Below, in pieces: positions 43,012-54,988 of a stretch of DNA of 64,000 nucleotides. Below the pieces are notes generated by a model. The model saw only the letters and a program-made list of their open reading frames with translations. It was not told the origin of the DNA and made no database searches. Every line of letters starts with the position of its first letter. The stretch's first letter is position 1. The stretch spans positions 59,146,057-59,210,056 of the forward strand of contig CM054120.1 in NCBI GenBank assembly GCA_028673005.1, read 5' to 3'. This DNA is from Tanypteryx hageni (taxonomy: Eukaryota; Arthropoda; Insecta; Odonata; Petaluridae). The translations under genes and the position numbers were made by a program.

Positions 43012-43745
43012 TGAAAATGTATAATGAAGGTTATAATTACCTACTTACAGTGATCGATGTCTTTAGTAAATATGCTTGTGGAATACCTTTGAAGGGCAAA
43101 AAAGGTTCACACGTGAAGAAGGCATTTCAACAAATTTTTAGCAAAAGTAAACGTAAACCGTTGCATCTCCAAACAGACAAGGGAACAGAATTCACTCGAG
43201 ATTAGTGAGAAAATTTTTCAAAGAGAAAAATATAAATTACTATGTAACACAGAATCCCGATGTGAAAGCTAGTGTCGTGGAACGCTTTAACCGCACTCTT
43301 AAAACAAGAATGTGGCGTTATTTCACACACCTCAACACACAAGGCTCTATTACCGTCATTTCAAAACTACTACAAGGCTATAACAATGCAACGCACACTT
43401 CCAATAAAATGGCGCCTGTAGATGTCAATGATAAAAATATTAACGAGGTTTGGAAATCTTTGTGTGGTGTAATAAACCGTGCAAAACATAAGGCACCGTG
43501 ATACAACGTTGGAGATCTAGTGAGAATAGGTAGGGAGAAATCTAAGTTCGATAAAGGTTATAATAATAACTGGTCAGAGACGTGTTCAAAATAAAAAAGG
43601 TTATTAAGAGATCGATGGTGGTTTATATCATGGAAGACCTTTGTGGCAATGAAATTGAAGGTACGTTTTACGAGCATAAATTAAAACGCATCCGCGTCAC
43701 CCCCATGCAAGAACACAAAATAGATAAAATTATGGCGTACAAGTG
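43012..43745 (+). pseudogene. Polinton integrase, catalytic and C-terminal domains
   Basis: The N-terminus was lost to the retroelement; the frame resumes at YNEGYNYLLTVIDVFSKYA (first Asp), then LQTDKGTEFTRD (second Asp) to a TAG at 43203. After the shared frameshift, 43205-43501 has NPDVKASVVERFNRTLKTR (catalytic Glu) and GYNNATHTSNKMAP. After a stop, YNVGDLVRIGREKSKFDKGYN and EGTFYEHKLKRIRV (43500-43745) form the SH3/chromo-like C-terminal domain. The frameshift after TEFTRD is identical to that in the left copy. Confidence 0.88.
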
Positions 43746-43849
43746 AAAAGGTGTCGGACGTGAAGCGTTCGTCAAGAGGAGAGGCTATTCCGAAAGTTTT
43801 AATTCGAGGGTTAAAATTAAGGATATAAAACAAAAAAGTTAAAATGATA

Positions 43850-44604
43850 GAGGAGTTTTATGTTACATTGCCGAGTAATTGCTAACGCCACTCGTTCCCG
43901 AATAATAGTACAACTAAATTCAGAACTCAGTTGCATCGACGTATTTATGGGCTGCGGGCGTCGTGGAATTTCAATATCCTTGTTCTCTCCTCACTGTTAG
44001 TAACAACAGAAAAAGGAGGATCCGAAAAATTAAAATTAAAACCTGGAAATTACGAAACTAATTATGATATAGTTCGTGAAATAAATGAAAAAGAAAAGAT
44101 TTCTTCGAGGTTTATTTTCGAGGTAGAAGAGAATACAGGACGTGTTAAAATAATATCAGCCGAAAAAAAGAAATAAAACGCACGGACGTCAATAATTTTC
44201 ACACCAAGATTTATAACATTGAGAAAGTTAAGCTAACGTTTTCACCGAGGCTGGCTCTTCAACTAGGTTTTGATCCGAGAATCGATGTGACTAGTGGCAA
44301 TATTTCAAACCATCCTGCAAATATTTTCTTAAGGTTTCCACATCAAATGTTCATTTACTGTGATATTGTGGAATCTCAAATCTTTGGAGATTCATGTAAC
44401 CCGCTTCTAAGTATCGCGAACATGGATACCAAGAAGTACGTTTATGGAACTCAAAAAATGCTTATATTTGACGCAACGCACTATGTACCCGTGATGTGTC
44501 GCGAGTTTGATTGCATAGAAATAGATAAAAGAGACGATACGGGTGAGCCTATACCATTTGAGTTTGAGACGTCGTGGGTTAAACTTAATTTTCGTAAAAT
44601 ATAA
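43850..44604 (+). pseudogene. Polinton minor capsid (penton-like) protein, broken
   Basis: The remnant starts near 43855 (FYVTLPSN), with a frame change, then 43931-44176 (KLKLKPGNYETNYDIVREIN, RFIFEVEENTGRVKI). After a small break near 44175 it continues (KVKLTFSPRLALQLGFDPR) into the open part 44287-44604 (FLRFPHQMFIYCDIVESQIFGD, IDKRDDTGEPIPFEF, SWVKLNFRK). In Polintons the single-jelly-roll minor capsid gene sits directly before the major capsid gene. The LxPGxY and PxQMFIYCDI words fit that family. Confidence 0.75.
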
Positions 44605-44689
44605 AGATGGTTAGATGTACATCGATCTTCCGGAAAACCTACCGCAAGTCACGTGAAGAATCAGAAAACAAGACGGGGCAGAAACATCG

Positions 44690-45607
44690 CTTGAACATTA
44701 AGTAGGACATGTAAATAATTCTTTACACAGCATCTTCTCAGAATTGGATGTGTACTTGAATCAGAAATTGGTTACTCCGCCAAGTAATACTTATCCTTAT
44801 AGGTTTTATATCGAAACGGCTCTCAATTATGGCCCCGCTGCTAAAAAATCACATTTGACAATGTCTCTTTGGTATAACGATTCAGGCAAATCGATGGATA
44901 GTCTCGATAATGCCCATTCTGGGTTATTAAAAAGAAGAGAGTTAACCAAACTAAGTAAACCCGTGGATATGATCGGTCATATACATAGCGATATAATCAA
45001 TCAAGACAAACTACTATTAAACGGTGTCGAGCTTCGTGTTAAGTTGATTCGCTCAAGGGACTGTTTCTGTCTGCTAGGTGATTCAAATTATGCAAAAATA
45101 ATAATACTTGACGCTACTCTTATGGTAAGGCGTGTTCGAAACAACCCAACAGTTCTTATTGAGCATAGTAGAACGCTGGAGAAAACAACGACCAAATACC
45201 CTCTAACAATGGTTGATGTAAAAGTTCTCACAATCTCCTCAGGAATAAAAAGTAAAATAATCGATAACATAATTATAGGTCAATTGCAGAAGAGGTGTAT
45301 AATAGGTTTTGTGACCAATCGGTGCTTTAATGGTGATATAACATTAAACCCGTTTAATTTCCAACACTTTAAAATGACACACTTGTCCCTCTATATCGAC
45401 GGAAAGCAATTACCATTCAAACCGTTACAAACTGATTATAAGGATGATAAATTATGCGTGGGGGCGTATCACCCACTGTTCAGCGGTACTGGAATCCATT
45501 TCCTGAATGAAGGGAATTCGAATTCGCGCGGACAGTATCCTCACGGATATTGTTTAACAGCCTTCAACTTAACACCAGATCTATCATCAAGCATTGGTTC
45601 ACATTGA
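44690..45607 (+). pseudogene. Polinton major capsid protein (double jelly-roll), partial
   Basis: A coding trace from about 44711 (VNNSLHSIFSELDVYLNQK), open to 45607 (287 codons from 44744). Landmarks are YPYRFYIETALNYGPAAKK, VDMIGHIHSDIINQDKLLLN, GVELRVKLIRSRDCFCLL, LEKTTTKYPLTMVDVKV and FNFQHFKMTHLSLYIDGKQLP. These are hallmark stretches of the F54H12.2-like proteins identified as Polinton major capsid. The N-terminal part upstream of 44690 is not in frame, and the C-terminus is cut at SIGSH. Shorter than family members. Best preserved structural gene in the window. Confidence 0.88.
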
Positions 45608-45799
45608 AAGTTAATAAGACAGGGAAGTCTTCGTATGGATGTACGATTCGCAGAATCTCTTCCGGAGACAATAAATTGTATAATATACGCTGAATTCGAT
45701 AATATTATCGAAATCGATCGTCATCGAAATATTCTAGTTGACTATAGTAGTTAAAATATATGAACAATTCGTTTTGAGTCAGTAGGCTTTCAACTGCGT

Positions 45800-46310
45800 A
45801 TGATGCCGAACCTCTTCGTAGATTTCCAAGCATGCATTGACAACCAGGGAAGATACGTTTTAAAAGTAATGGCAATTCTTGGCGAAAACCAGTCTTTATT
45901 TCAGCACTGGATCATTCGCGCTCCTTATCCAAAACATAAGTTAAGGTTTCGACGTGTTAGAGAAAACGAGTGGCTGAAATTGCATCGTCATGGCATAGAT
46001 TGGTATGACGGTTTTGGAACTGGCAACGATTTTCGAAGAAAATTGTACACGATCGGTAAAAGATACGAAAATATATTTTCCAAAGTGTTTCAATAAACCG
46101 AATATTTATCCCAACTTTTGTGCAGAAGAATCATCTATTTAGAAACGCTTGGTTGTCCTTCTCTAAAAAGCTTCACCAATGACGTGCCTAGATGTTTCCA
46201 TAAAAACCATACTAAGAAAGAAATTGCGTGACTTCCACATCAAACGTTTCAAACATAACCGAATGCTTTAATAAACACATCAGCTGCGACGAAAAATAAT
46301 AACCTCTTAC
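45800..46310 (+). pseudogene. Polinton exonuclease-like conserved ORF, broken
   Basis: The open part 45800-46096 has LFVDFQACIDNQGRYVLKVM (an acidic D-F-Q start), WIIRAPYPKHKLRFRR, HGIDWYDGF and FRRKLYTIGKRY. After a frameshift near 46085 it continues with YLSQLLCRRIIYLETLGCPSL and a CFHKNH Cys/His pair. The acidic start, the Cys/His tail and the position before the protease recur in arthropod Polintons. A DEDD-exonuclease-like fold is my guess only. Fragment 11539-11812 is a second copy. Confidence 0.5.
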
Positions 46311-46313
46311 GAA

Positions 46314-46825
46314 TTGAAAACAATTTTCATCAACGTGAAAGGTTTTCAAAATATTCACACAGACGTGATCTCTTCGGATAACCAACCAATGCGCACTGAA
46401 CGCCCGTGCGCATACGTGTCGAACACCGGTCTTCGACAGATGCCGGGAGAACATTTGTTATCAATCTTCAATAAAAAGTGTGACTGTGGAGAATATTTCG
46501 ATAGTTACGGATTACCGCCGATCGTCAAAAATCACCAAAAATTCATCGCAAGAATTTCAAATACTTAGACATTTAATGACTATCTACTTCAGAGGTACAC
46601 ATCCGATGTTTGCGGGATGTATTGTGTTGTTGGGCTAGAAAAGAAGGCTATGTTAAAATATTAAGCGTTAATAGAAAGAAAAACGATTGTACGGTTACAC
46701 GATTGCTTAAAGATATTATAAAGAATCAAAAGTGTTTGCATAATTACGAATCCGATTTAACGTTATTACAAAACTGTTGTACTTATATCGATGGAAAATG
46801 TTATTTTGCTGTAAATCAACTTTGA
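46314..46825 (+). pseudogene. Adenain-like cysteine protease (Polinton PRO), broken
   Basis: The open part 46314-46568 has RPCAYVSNTG, PGEHLLSIF (catalytic His kept, following Trp replaced by Leu) and EYFDSYGLPPIVKNHQKFI (acidic residue). A frameshift near 46560 follows. The catalytic Cys motif VCGMYCVV is intact at about 46607-46630 in the third frame. The C-terminal tail 46640-46825 (EGYVKILSVNRKKND...YFAVNQL) is beyond another shift. Last gene of the element. The family cleaves capsid precursors in virus-like Polintons. Confidence 0.82.
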
Positions 46826-46829
46826 TTGA

Positions 46830-47347
46830 ATATAGAACTTCTGTTAGTACCTTTATCAATTAAAACTATAAAAGATAAACTGTCTCGCATATTACTTAAT
46901 GTAATGATACTTTCCGCAGCCACTCTTTAAAAACGAATCTTACGAAATAGAGTCAACCGCCTCAGGTGCATTATTTTCTGCATACGCCAAAAGAGAATGT
47001 TCCTCACTTCGCCATGGTGACACTAGGTGTCCGCGCATAGGGATTTGCTGACGGTAAACTCCGTCGAATTTTCAAAGCTTGAGGCTGTGATTCTAAGCTC
47101 GTAAAGGTCATTCGCATTTCATACGTGTTAAACCGTTTAGCGCTCTCGTGATAGATACAGGGTATGACTTCGAACTACCCACTGTGAAGTAAAACTATCG
47201 AAATATTGCAAACGCCTCAGGGTCTTGCTATATCGTTATAGAACATCAACCGTCGTTGTCGTTCATCCAACTCCTTCAAAGAGTGAAACAACGTGAAACG
47301 TCTCTCCCATCTGGGACTTGCGGTTCGAGCCGATTGAGACATCAACT
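46830..47347. repeat. Polinton non-coding right end
   Basis: Matches 12180-12680 (gtcaaccgcctcaggtgca, cactaggtgtccgcgc, cgtgttaaaccgt). No gene. No terminal inverted repeat with the polB end can be shown because that end is truncated. Confidence 0.7.
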
Positions 47348-47929
47348 GTTTAGACCAAGGGTTCCCAACCTTTTTTTGCTTGCTTGTGCATATACGCATA
47401 TGTAATATTCCTAAATGAAATATTTATTTGTAGGTTAGTAAAAGCTAATAATTAAACAATTCCTAAATGAAATATTTATTTGTAAGTTAGTAAAAGATTA
47501 TAATTAAACAATTCCAATATAATATAAAAAATGTAAATTACAAATTTTGAAATTTTTAATTGATAAAACTGAAACATATTTTTACTTGTAATGACAGAAA
47601 TAGTAAAAAAAATTTAAAAAATACTATTTCAAACAACATATATAAATTTATTACTAAGGTTATTAAATAAGATCCCATTAAATAGGCCCTACTAATGAAA
47701 TCCTTGTGGCTGATGTTTTGATATTAGCATATTAATATCTGGCTCCAATTTTGTGAGTCAGACGAAGATCACCTCTTTTTACTATATCAAGTCGATTACG
47801 ATTTTTTGTCAACAACTGTGTTACACGACTAAAGCCAGATTCCACAAGATAAGATGATGGGAAAACAATGACATACATTTTAGCTTTCTCCCATAAAAGC
47901 GGATATTTACATGCAATGTCACTATTCTT

Positions 47930-49527
47930 TCATGCATCATGCTTTCCTTTTTTGAATAGACTTTGGACTGTCTCATCAGACCGCAATTCAACAAGTTTCT
48001 CTTGTAAATCAATTTCAACATCAGCAACATTTACCTCAAATGGAATCAGCACCCAATCTGGGATGTTCAGTTCTAGTAGGTCCTTGAACCGAACTTGCAT
48101 GTCTTCATAAATTTCTTTTAAATGATCAACATACACAACAAAATCATCATCTTTTAAATCACTGCTAACTGAAGCAAGGTTTGGAAACTGGTCAAAAGCA
48201 CGGCGTGAGATATTAAGACTGTACAATTTGAGTTTTCCTAGGAATGCATTAATGGCTTCTTTGCTAGATATTAAATCACAATTATGTCCTTGCTGCAGCT
48301 TATTAAGAGAATTCAGTTTTTCAAACACATCTGAGAGGTAAAATATGTCTGTTTTCATGGCAAACAACTGTTTTCTAATCTCCTTTTCATTTAGATATGA
48401 TACAATACTGTCCCAAAGGACGACGAAGCGACGAAGACAATTGCCTTTAGACAACCATCGTACCTCTGTATGCAGTACAAGACGGTCAAATCCTTCTTCA
48501 TTTTCATCACAAAATTTGCGAAAGAGACGATCTTGAAGAGCATTAGCCTTAATGAGGTTGACAGCTTTTATTACAAGAGTTAAGGCCTCATGAAGACGTC
48601 CACTCAATCTCTTCGCCACCAGATGTTGGCGGTGAATCACGCAATGTATGCAAAATACTTTTCCTTAAATATTGTTTAACCTTTAGTATCTTCGTTATAA
48701 ACTTTTCTTCTAATTTAATCGCAGTTGAACTCCGTTCACTGCCAAGGCAGGTTCTCCCCTGAAGATGCCCACTTAGTGGGCGAAATGCATAGGGCTTACC
48801 CTATAATTTTTGGCTGAATGAGTTTTCTACCACTGTTCAACTTGGAGCCAAAGTGTTCACGAGCTACCACCTACTGCTTTAGTATCTGTTTTGAGGAAGC
48901 TTGCAAAAAGCATTTCCTCTTTGAGTTGATTATCATCCATATATCTCACATATGCCAACAAAAGTGCTTCATTGCCCATCAAAGTTGATCCATCGAGTTG
49001 CATTGCAAACTGTTTCACTCGTTAATTGAGCAATAAGTTGATTTTCTACATCTTCAGACATTTCATCAATGCGCCTGGATATTGAGTTATTGCTCAAAGG
49101 AAGGTTATCGGTAATTTCACGTGTATTTTTGTTTAACATTGTTGAAATTACAACTGATATCGAAGGCAAGATGACAGTTTCACCAATGCTGTGGCTTTCC
49201 AGATTTTGCTATTATTTTGCTGATTTCAGATGATGCTAATAAACCGCTATCTTTATTGCTTGCTTGTTCGCTAAAAATCTGATCCAATTGGTTTCTTCCT
49301 TGAAAATTTTCTCGTAGTTTTCGGAAATACTCCACTGATTTATTTTTCTTTTCGCTGTGCCTTGTCTCCAAATGGTGACGAAGCTTACTTGGCTTCATGC
49401 TATCATTAGACAGCACAGTCATACATATAAGACAAATTGGTTTTGTGATATTCTCTGGTGATTCAATAAAACCATACGACAGATATTCAGTCGAATATTG
49501 TCTTGTTTTCTTCTTTGCATGAGCCAT
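47930..49527 (-). pseudogene. hAT transposase (ZBED/SCAND3-like), broken
   Basis: The likely start is MAHAKKKTRQYS at 49527. A BED zinc finger follows (PICLICMTVLSND, KPSKLRHHLETRH), then the linker (49180), NTREITDNLPLSNNSISRRIDEMSEDVENQLIAQL (49169-48969) and RWINFDGQ-type core fragments. A 185-bp insertion interrupts at 48692-48876. The C-terminal part 48640-47930 has VNLIKANALQDRLFRKFCDE, LVLHTEVRWLSKGNCLRRF and DLSLQEKL-like words. The order fits the ZBED5/FAM200/SCAND3 lineage of hAT transposases. Multiple stops. Confidence 0.88.
48692..48887. mobile_element. 185-bp retroposon-like insertion with 11-bp target duplication
   Basis: ctttagtatct flanks both sides (48681-48691 and 48877-48887). 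The insert 48692-48876 breaks the hAT transposase and has no coding capacity. It carries CTGAAGATGCCCACTTAG and GTGGGCGAAATGC, the same CTGAAGA-stem-GAAA layout as R1. SINE-sized. No B box seen. Confidence 0.7.
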
Positions 49528-50026
49528 GGTCAATTTGAATAACCATAATAATATTATTAACCGCAAATATTTAATGTTGGAAATGCTTGCATGTACTAAT
49601 GGAAATATAGTTCACTAGAACAATAACGTTCAATAACACAAACAATAGATTTCATCATGACGATGCCGATTACTCATTATAGAATGAAATAATTGCCTCT
49701 GACTGACTGACTCGTTCTAGATTAGTCGGTGCCTAAATAATGTTTTCTTCTTCGAGAATTTTCTATGGAAAGAATTTTTTTTTCCGTCAGCTAAACAAGG
49801 TTCCAGAAAATACGAATATCGTCTAACTGCGAATTTCTGGACTTTTCTATGATATTAGTTTATTTTATTATTATTATTAAATTATTTTATTTATATTTTA
49901 TCATGAACCCCTTAGCTCATATTATGGACCCCTATAATAAATTTTTTTTCTTGTGGACCCCCTCAAAGCTTCTATGGACCCCTGGGGGTCCATGTGGACC
50001 CCGGTTGGGAAACGCTGGCTTTAGAC

Positions 50027-50585
50027 AGAGAATTTAGAAAATGGAGTGGGAGACCTAATCGGAAGAGATAATTTGAGTTTGATTTGAAATGACCACCATA
50101 GTGCATGTCGCTGTTAGGGTGGGTGAGGCGTCTGTTTAGATTTGGGAGACTTTAACACTATTTTAAATACCCGCAACTTTAACGTCACAACCACAACAAC
50201 TGTTAAAACTTTAATTGGTACAGCAACACTAGAAAGAGCTAAGCGAATACATATTTGAATTTGGTACCGAGAAACCCATAGTTTTCTTATTCCTCTCGGA
50301 AGAAGTCGTCGGTTTTTCAAATCATTGTCAGGAAATATAGCACTCTCATCAAATCACCACTTTCGATTTAGGGCTAACATTCTATTGTATACATTTACAC
50401 AAAAATCCTCCTATTGCAACAGAATGTATGAAACGTTTTAACGAGACCTACTGATTTAAATTTTAACCGACAATGACAGTTTTTCTCTCAAAGTTCCTTC
50501 TATAGTACATATTTTCAAAAAGCTGTCATTTGAATATAAACGAGATACTGAGTAAACACTATTAAAAAAATTGAGATTGAGTCCA
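50027..50585. other. No recognisable feature
   Basis: A brief Polinton-like flank to about 50040, then sequence with no repeat partner or coding signal that I can identify. Confidence 0.5.
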
Positions 50586-53500
50586 TTTTCATTATTATTT
50601 TACATATAACCTCATCCCTGGAACATTTGGCTCATATCCTGCCTGGACAGTTACTGTGCTACGACAAGAACAAACGTATAGATATCGCCCAAAAATGGCT
50701 AATTGGACGATTATACCATCTGAAGGAGTTAGAATAATCACTCGATTTATCACTCTATTTCAAGAATAATTTACAAATTTATATGCATGGATTTTTTTAA
50801 ATACCGGCAGCGAAAGACTCAACTCAATGTAAGATACGTCCTGCCACCTAGGAGCAAGCGCTCGTACCTAATGAAACAAGGTTGGCCTAAGAAAGTACGT
50901 AGTGGATTGGATGTTCAATCGAAAAATCAATTATTATACTCTTTATTAGGAACAACATGAAGCGAAGGGTAATGTTTATTAGTACTGTGGTGCAAGCGCG
51001 AGAAATATTATGAAAACTTATTCCACAAATATTCGAATATTCGAGCATCAACAAATTGCATTTTTGTGTTGAATGAAACGAGAAGTGGATCTTGTGAGGG
51101 TAGAAGAGGTGAAAGGATGGACAAGAAACAAATTTGTAGCGGTACATCTTTGGGAGAAAACTACCGGTGCCACCCCAAAATTCAAACTTACGAATTCTTA
51201 AAGGAAACAAAAAAGCGATGAGGATTTTATAAAGCATTTTTAACATTTTCAGAATAAACAGCAATGTGTAGCGTATTTTTTATGAAAATACTCGACCGAT
51301 AAAACATGCAGAGTAAATGGTTTTTGGTAGTTTTCGTCATTGCTGAAAAGCACTATTACCTTTGTGATATCCGTCCGTCCGTACGTACTTCCGCACGAGT
51401 ATATATCAGCTAAGAATTGGCTTAACCGATTTCAACCAAATTTAGTACATAGAATACTCACATAATTTAATAGTCAAAATGAATTATTTGGATAAGATCG
51501 ACTAAGCGGGAGTGCCACAATTGCAAAGTTAACCTTTTCGGTAGTTATGAATTGGGAAGTAATTGGCTGAACCGATTTCAATGAAATTTTGTATGGAGGC
51601 GTGTAACATATAGAAACAAAATCAACATGCTTAGTATAGATGTAGAAATCAGAGCTACCACAATAAAAAAAATAAAAACTTTTTTACACATACTTTTCTT
51701 GTAATATATTCATCAATTTTAAACAAATTTAATATTTATAATATACACATATATAGAAAGGAATAAACGCAGATTTAACTGATTCAGCTAATCAGGGATG
51801 CCACAATTAGAAATTAATTTCTTTCACTTATTATGGAATTGGAAGAATTTGGCTGATCGAATTACAATTAAATTTTTTATATAAGATTTGTACAACATAC
51901 CATTATGAAATCAAGATATTTAAATCGGAGCTAAAGAGCAGGGGTACCACATTAAAAATTAAAATATTATGTCTTTTAGATGTAATTCTAGAGAACTGAC
52001 GGCATGGTTTTTAGCCAAATGCGACGTAAATATTTTTCATATAAATAAATAAAAAATTATTATATTTCCTCCAGGCCGACTGATTTGCAAATCAAATGTA
52101 AACGTTTAAAAATTATTTTTATTTTTAGAGTTTCGAAAAAGTCATAAATTTTTAGTATTTTTCGATGCTGTCTGGTAGATTTAAGACATTTGCCGTAATT
52201 ATAATTTCCTAAAAGTAACTTTCTTTATTCCAATTTTATCTCTCACAAGGCAAATCACTTTAAATTTACGCAGCCGTATAAGCTCCTTCGCTCTGGCGGA
52301 GACAAGCTCTACTAACCATTGCCGGGCCAGGCTTTCTTCCTTTCTAGCATGCCGTCATATACAGAAAATATACTCTTTGATGATTATGCTTGCAAAAATT
52401 TCTGAAATTAACTAAAGCATTTAGAAGCTCTGCACTGAATGACAAAGTAATTTAAATGGTTATATATATGGAGGTATTGGATATATTAAATTTTTGCTAT
52501 TACAATAATTAGTTCAGATGTCCTAAAGAATTCAACACAACATTTATATATTCAATATCTCTATAATATAGTTAATTTATTTTTTTATTCATTACGTTTT
52601 GATTTAGGTAATTATAAAAAATTGTCATATTTTTATTTTTACAATTTTTGTGCGCTTTATAAATGTTAATAACTTCAAAAAATTATTCTTATTTATACAC
52701 TTTTAGTTATATTTCATTGGAAGGAATTTCAATTTATAGCACTATTCTTGATAAAAATCCAAGAAATGTATTTAAAGAAACGTCGTTATTAGATAACGCC
52801 TTTTAAGAAATATACTATACGTCGAAAACAAACAACAATTAAATGTATAAAAATGAACATTGATATACGTGGTCCATTTTTAGGAAAAACAAACAACGAG
52901 AGTGATCACTTTATAGGAAATATTAAAATAGAAATCTACTAATTCTCGTATAATATAATATAGTAAACGCCAAAATCGCCACCGATTTTTATAAAAAATA
53001 AACGTCCATTTAGTCTTTGATTTTTGAGAAAAATAAGCGTCGGAAACTACCAAACCCTTGTGTAAGCTTCAATATTTGTCGAATGTATCCCGGGAAAATA
53101 ATCGTCGATTAAAATCTTCGATTTTAGACAGGTTGCTAACTGTAGTACTTCCACAGAATATTACATTCTAGAGATTGGTATGTCGCACCCGCAAAGTTTA
53201 GATCAAGCACTAAGAAAAAGACAAAAACGTTCAGTTGAAACCAACAAACAACGGACTAAAAAATGGCGGATTAAGTCGCGAGGCTAGAAAATAACAAGAT
53301 AAACGAAGGGGAAGAACAGCGAACCCAGAGACTGGCAAATCAAGTCGTGAGAAAAAGGTATATAGATGCCAGAATTTAAAATCACAGAAAATTACAATGA
53401 CTATATCGAATAATCAGTAGTATTAAAAGCAGTATTCTAGTGTAATATATTTCAAGTGCTTTACTTTCTGGGTGAATTTAAATTCGTGTAACTGTTTCGT

Positions 53501-54114
53501 TGATTTTGAAAGGGGAAATCTTTAGTATTAATAAATACATAAAGATTTTTAAGTTTGCAATTCTAAACAAATATAGAATAATAAAAAGCGTTTTCATATT
53601 AGCATATCTGCATAAGAAGTTTCAATTATTAATTCTCGTTTGAATTCTCATATATTATGCAATATTAAGGTGTTCTAATTTGACAATTTTTTCAAATAGA
53701 CCGTTACCTGAAAAACAAAATAACTCATTTAAATTTAAATGATAGCAATACAAAAAAATCACATTGTCCCGTTTTTATATCGGTAGTATGGCGATTATTT
53801 TTCTGGTTATGTTTCGTTTTTCTTCGCTTGCTCGTGATGCTCCATCACGAAAATATAGTTAATCTAAGAAATGAGAGAGGACAGATATAGGGGGAAATAT
53901 TAGTATGTGTAAGAGAGGCAAAGAAAAATTGAGAGAGAGGTTTGATGGATAATTTGAGAGAGAATGAAAGGAAAGTGAAAATGTAGTAAGGAGACAAGGA
54001 ATGAAAGGTGAAAAGAGAAAACGGTATGCTGCAAAGCAGTAACGGAATTGTGCGTGAAGTAGGATGTGGTAAAGGAGTCTACTATAATAGCCTAAATTGA
54101 GCACTGAAAATCAA

Positions 54115-54330
54115 TACAAATTAGAGCGATGGATCTGTCAGGAAATATTCCTATCAGCCACTTAGCAGCCACGTTCGGACACCGTGGTCTATCGCTGTCT
54201 CTGCTTTTCCTTCGGTTCCTCAATGTGTGCGATTTGGCAATGTAATGGAATTTCAGAGCTGAAGATAGGCTTAGTCTACCATAGTAGGTTGGGACTAAGG
54301 ATTAATAAAAGTGAGAAGTAGTCGAGGATA
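54115..54330 (+). repeat. R2 short repeat family, copy 2
   Basis: gcgatggatctgtcagg to gagaagtagtcgagg. Matches 14578-14800 (minus strand) and 59770-60025. Confidence 0.65.
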
Positions 54331-54799
54331 GAGGACATTGGCAGGTATAGGGAGAATGCGACCCAAAACAATTAATTTTATGAGGATTCTGAGGCCATGA
54401 TTAGGAAAAGAGCGAACACGTGTCAATTTAAAGAGAGAAAAGAATATCAAATAATGAACTATCAAAAAGTGCTATTTCACTATATTTTACGCGAGTATAT
54501 TAAATGTAAAAATCCAGCTTAGCTGAATTACTCGGAAATTATTCTCATTTATCGTCAAACGCATATGTTGAAAATTTATTTGAGTAGTTTCATTTTAACA
54601 AAGAGTTGCTTATAAACATGGATACATGTAGATAGATATAGATGTCTGAAGTTAAAACCAATTTTTAGTCATCAACGAATGCTAAGCCTTTTATCATTCC
54701 TCTGATAAGGTAATTTGACATCTTAATCATTTAAATAATCTCAGACTTGACTCAAATATCATTCATTTCTAGACCTGTGCAATTTATAGTTCAGTTAGT

Positions 54800-54988
54800 T
54801 TGGATTGTTGTGAAGAAAGTGGTAAGAGTCTGTTTTGTATTCTAATGAAGTTTAAGACCGTATATAAGAAAAATATCCTTAAGAACCGATTGAAACAAAC
54901 TAAAGCATTTCTGAAAAACGATTTAGAATTCTGTGAAAACCTTTGCAAAATATATTTTAAAATGCTTCCATTTCAACTTAGCGGTTAA
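54800..54988 (+). CDS. Hypothetical protein fragment, mirror of 13698-14084
   Basis: 62 codons (MDCCEESGKSLFCIL...). Parallel to the start of the 128-codon frame on the other arm, then frameshifted after ENLCKIYFK. The residual similarity on the other side (VGLRTFRNLITF-type region) is out of frame. Unknown function. Confidence 0.2.
   Translation: MDCCEESGKSLFCILMKFKTVYKKNILKNRLKQTKAFLKNDLEFCENLCKIYFKMLPFQLSG

Larger units (their letters stand above)
32395..43400. repeat. Right arm of large inverted duplication I
   Basis: Reverse-complement counterpart of 1-8886, longer because of the 2.5-kb retroelement at 40497-43011. Its inner boundary is within LINE C, next to the foldback arm. See the left-arm entry for match points. 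Confidence 0.85.
37450..47355 (+). mobile_element. Polinton/Maverick, right copy, most gene-rich
   Basis: All genes are on the plus strand: polB (C-terminal half), ATPase, pX-like, pre-integrase ORF, integrase, minor capsid, major capsid, exonuclease-like ORF, protease, then a non-coding right end to about 47355, continuing briefly after the hAT at 50019-50040. It is interrupted by a 2.5-kb retroelement at 40497-43011. The polB end is truncated against R1 as in the left copy. With both capsid genes, ATPase and protease it holds the morphogenesis module of a virus-like Polinton, but every replication and integration gene is broken. Confidence 0.92.
47356..50018 (-). mobile_element. hAT DNA transposon, BED-finger type
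   Basis: The termini caagggttcccaacc (47356-47370) and, as complement, ccagcgtttcccaacc (50018-50003) are hAT-type TIRs. The 8-bp flanks gtttagac (47348-47355) and ctttagac (50019-50026) form a target duplication with one mismatch. The uninterrupted site exists at about 12668 in the third Polinton copy. The subterminal ggacccc repeats at 49920-50005 may be transposase-binding sites. It encodes one decayed transposase and contains a 185-bp insertion. Confidence 0.92.
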
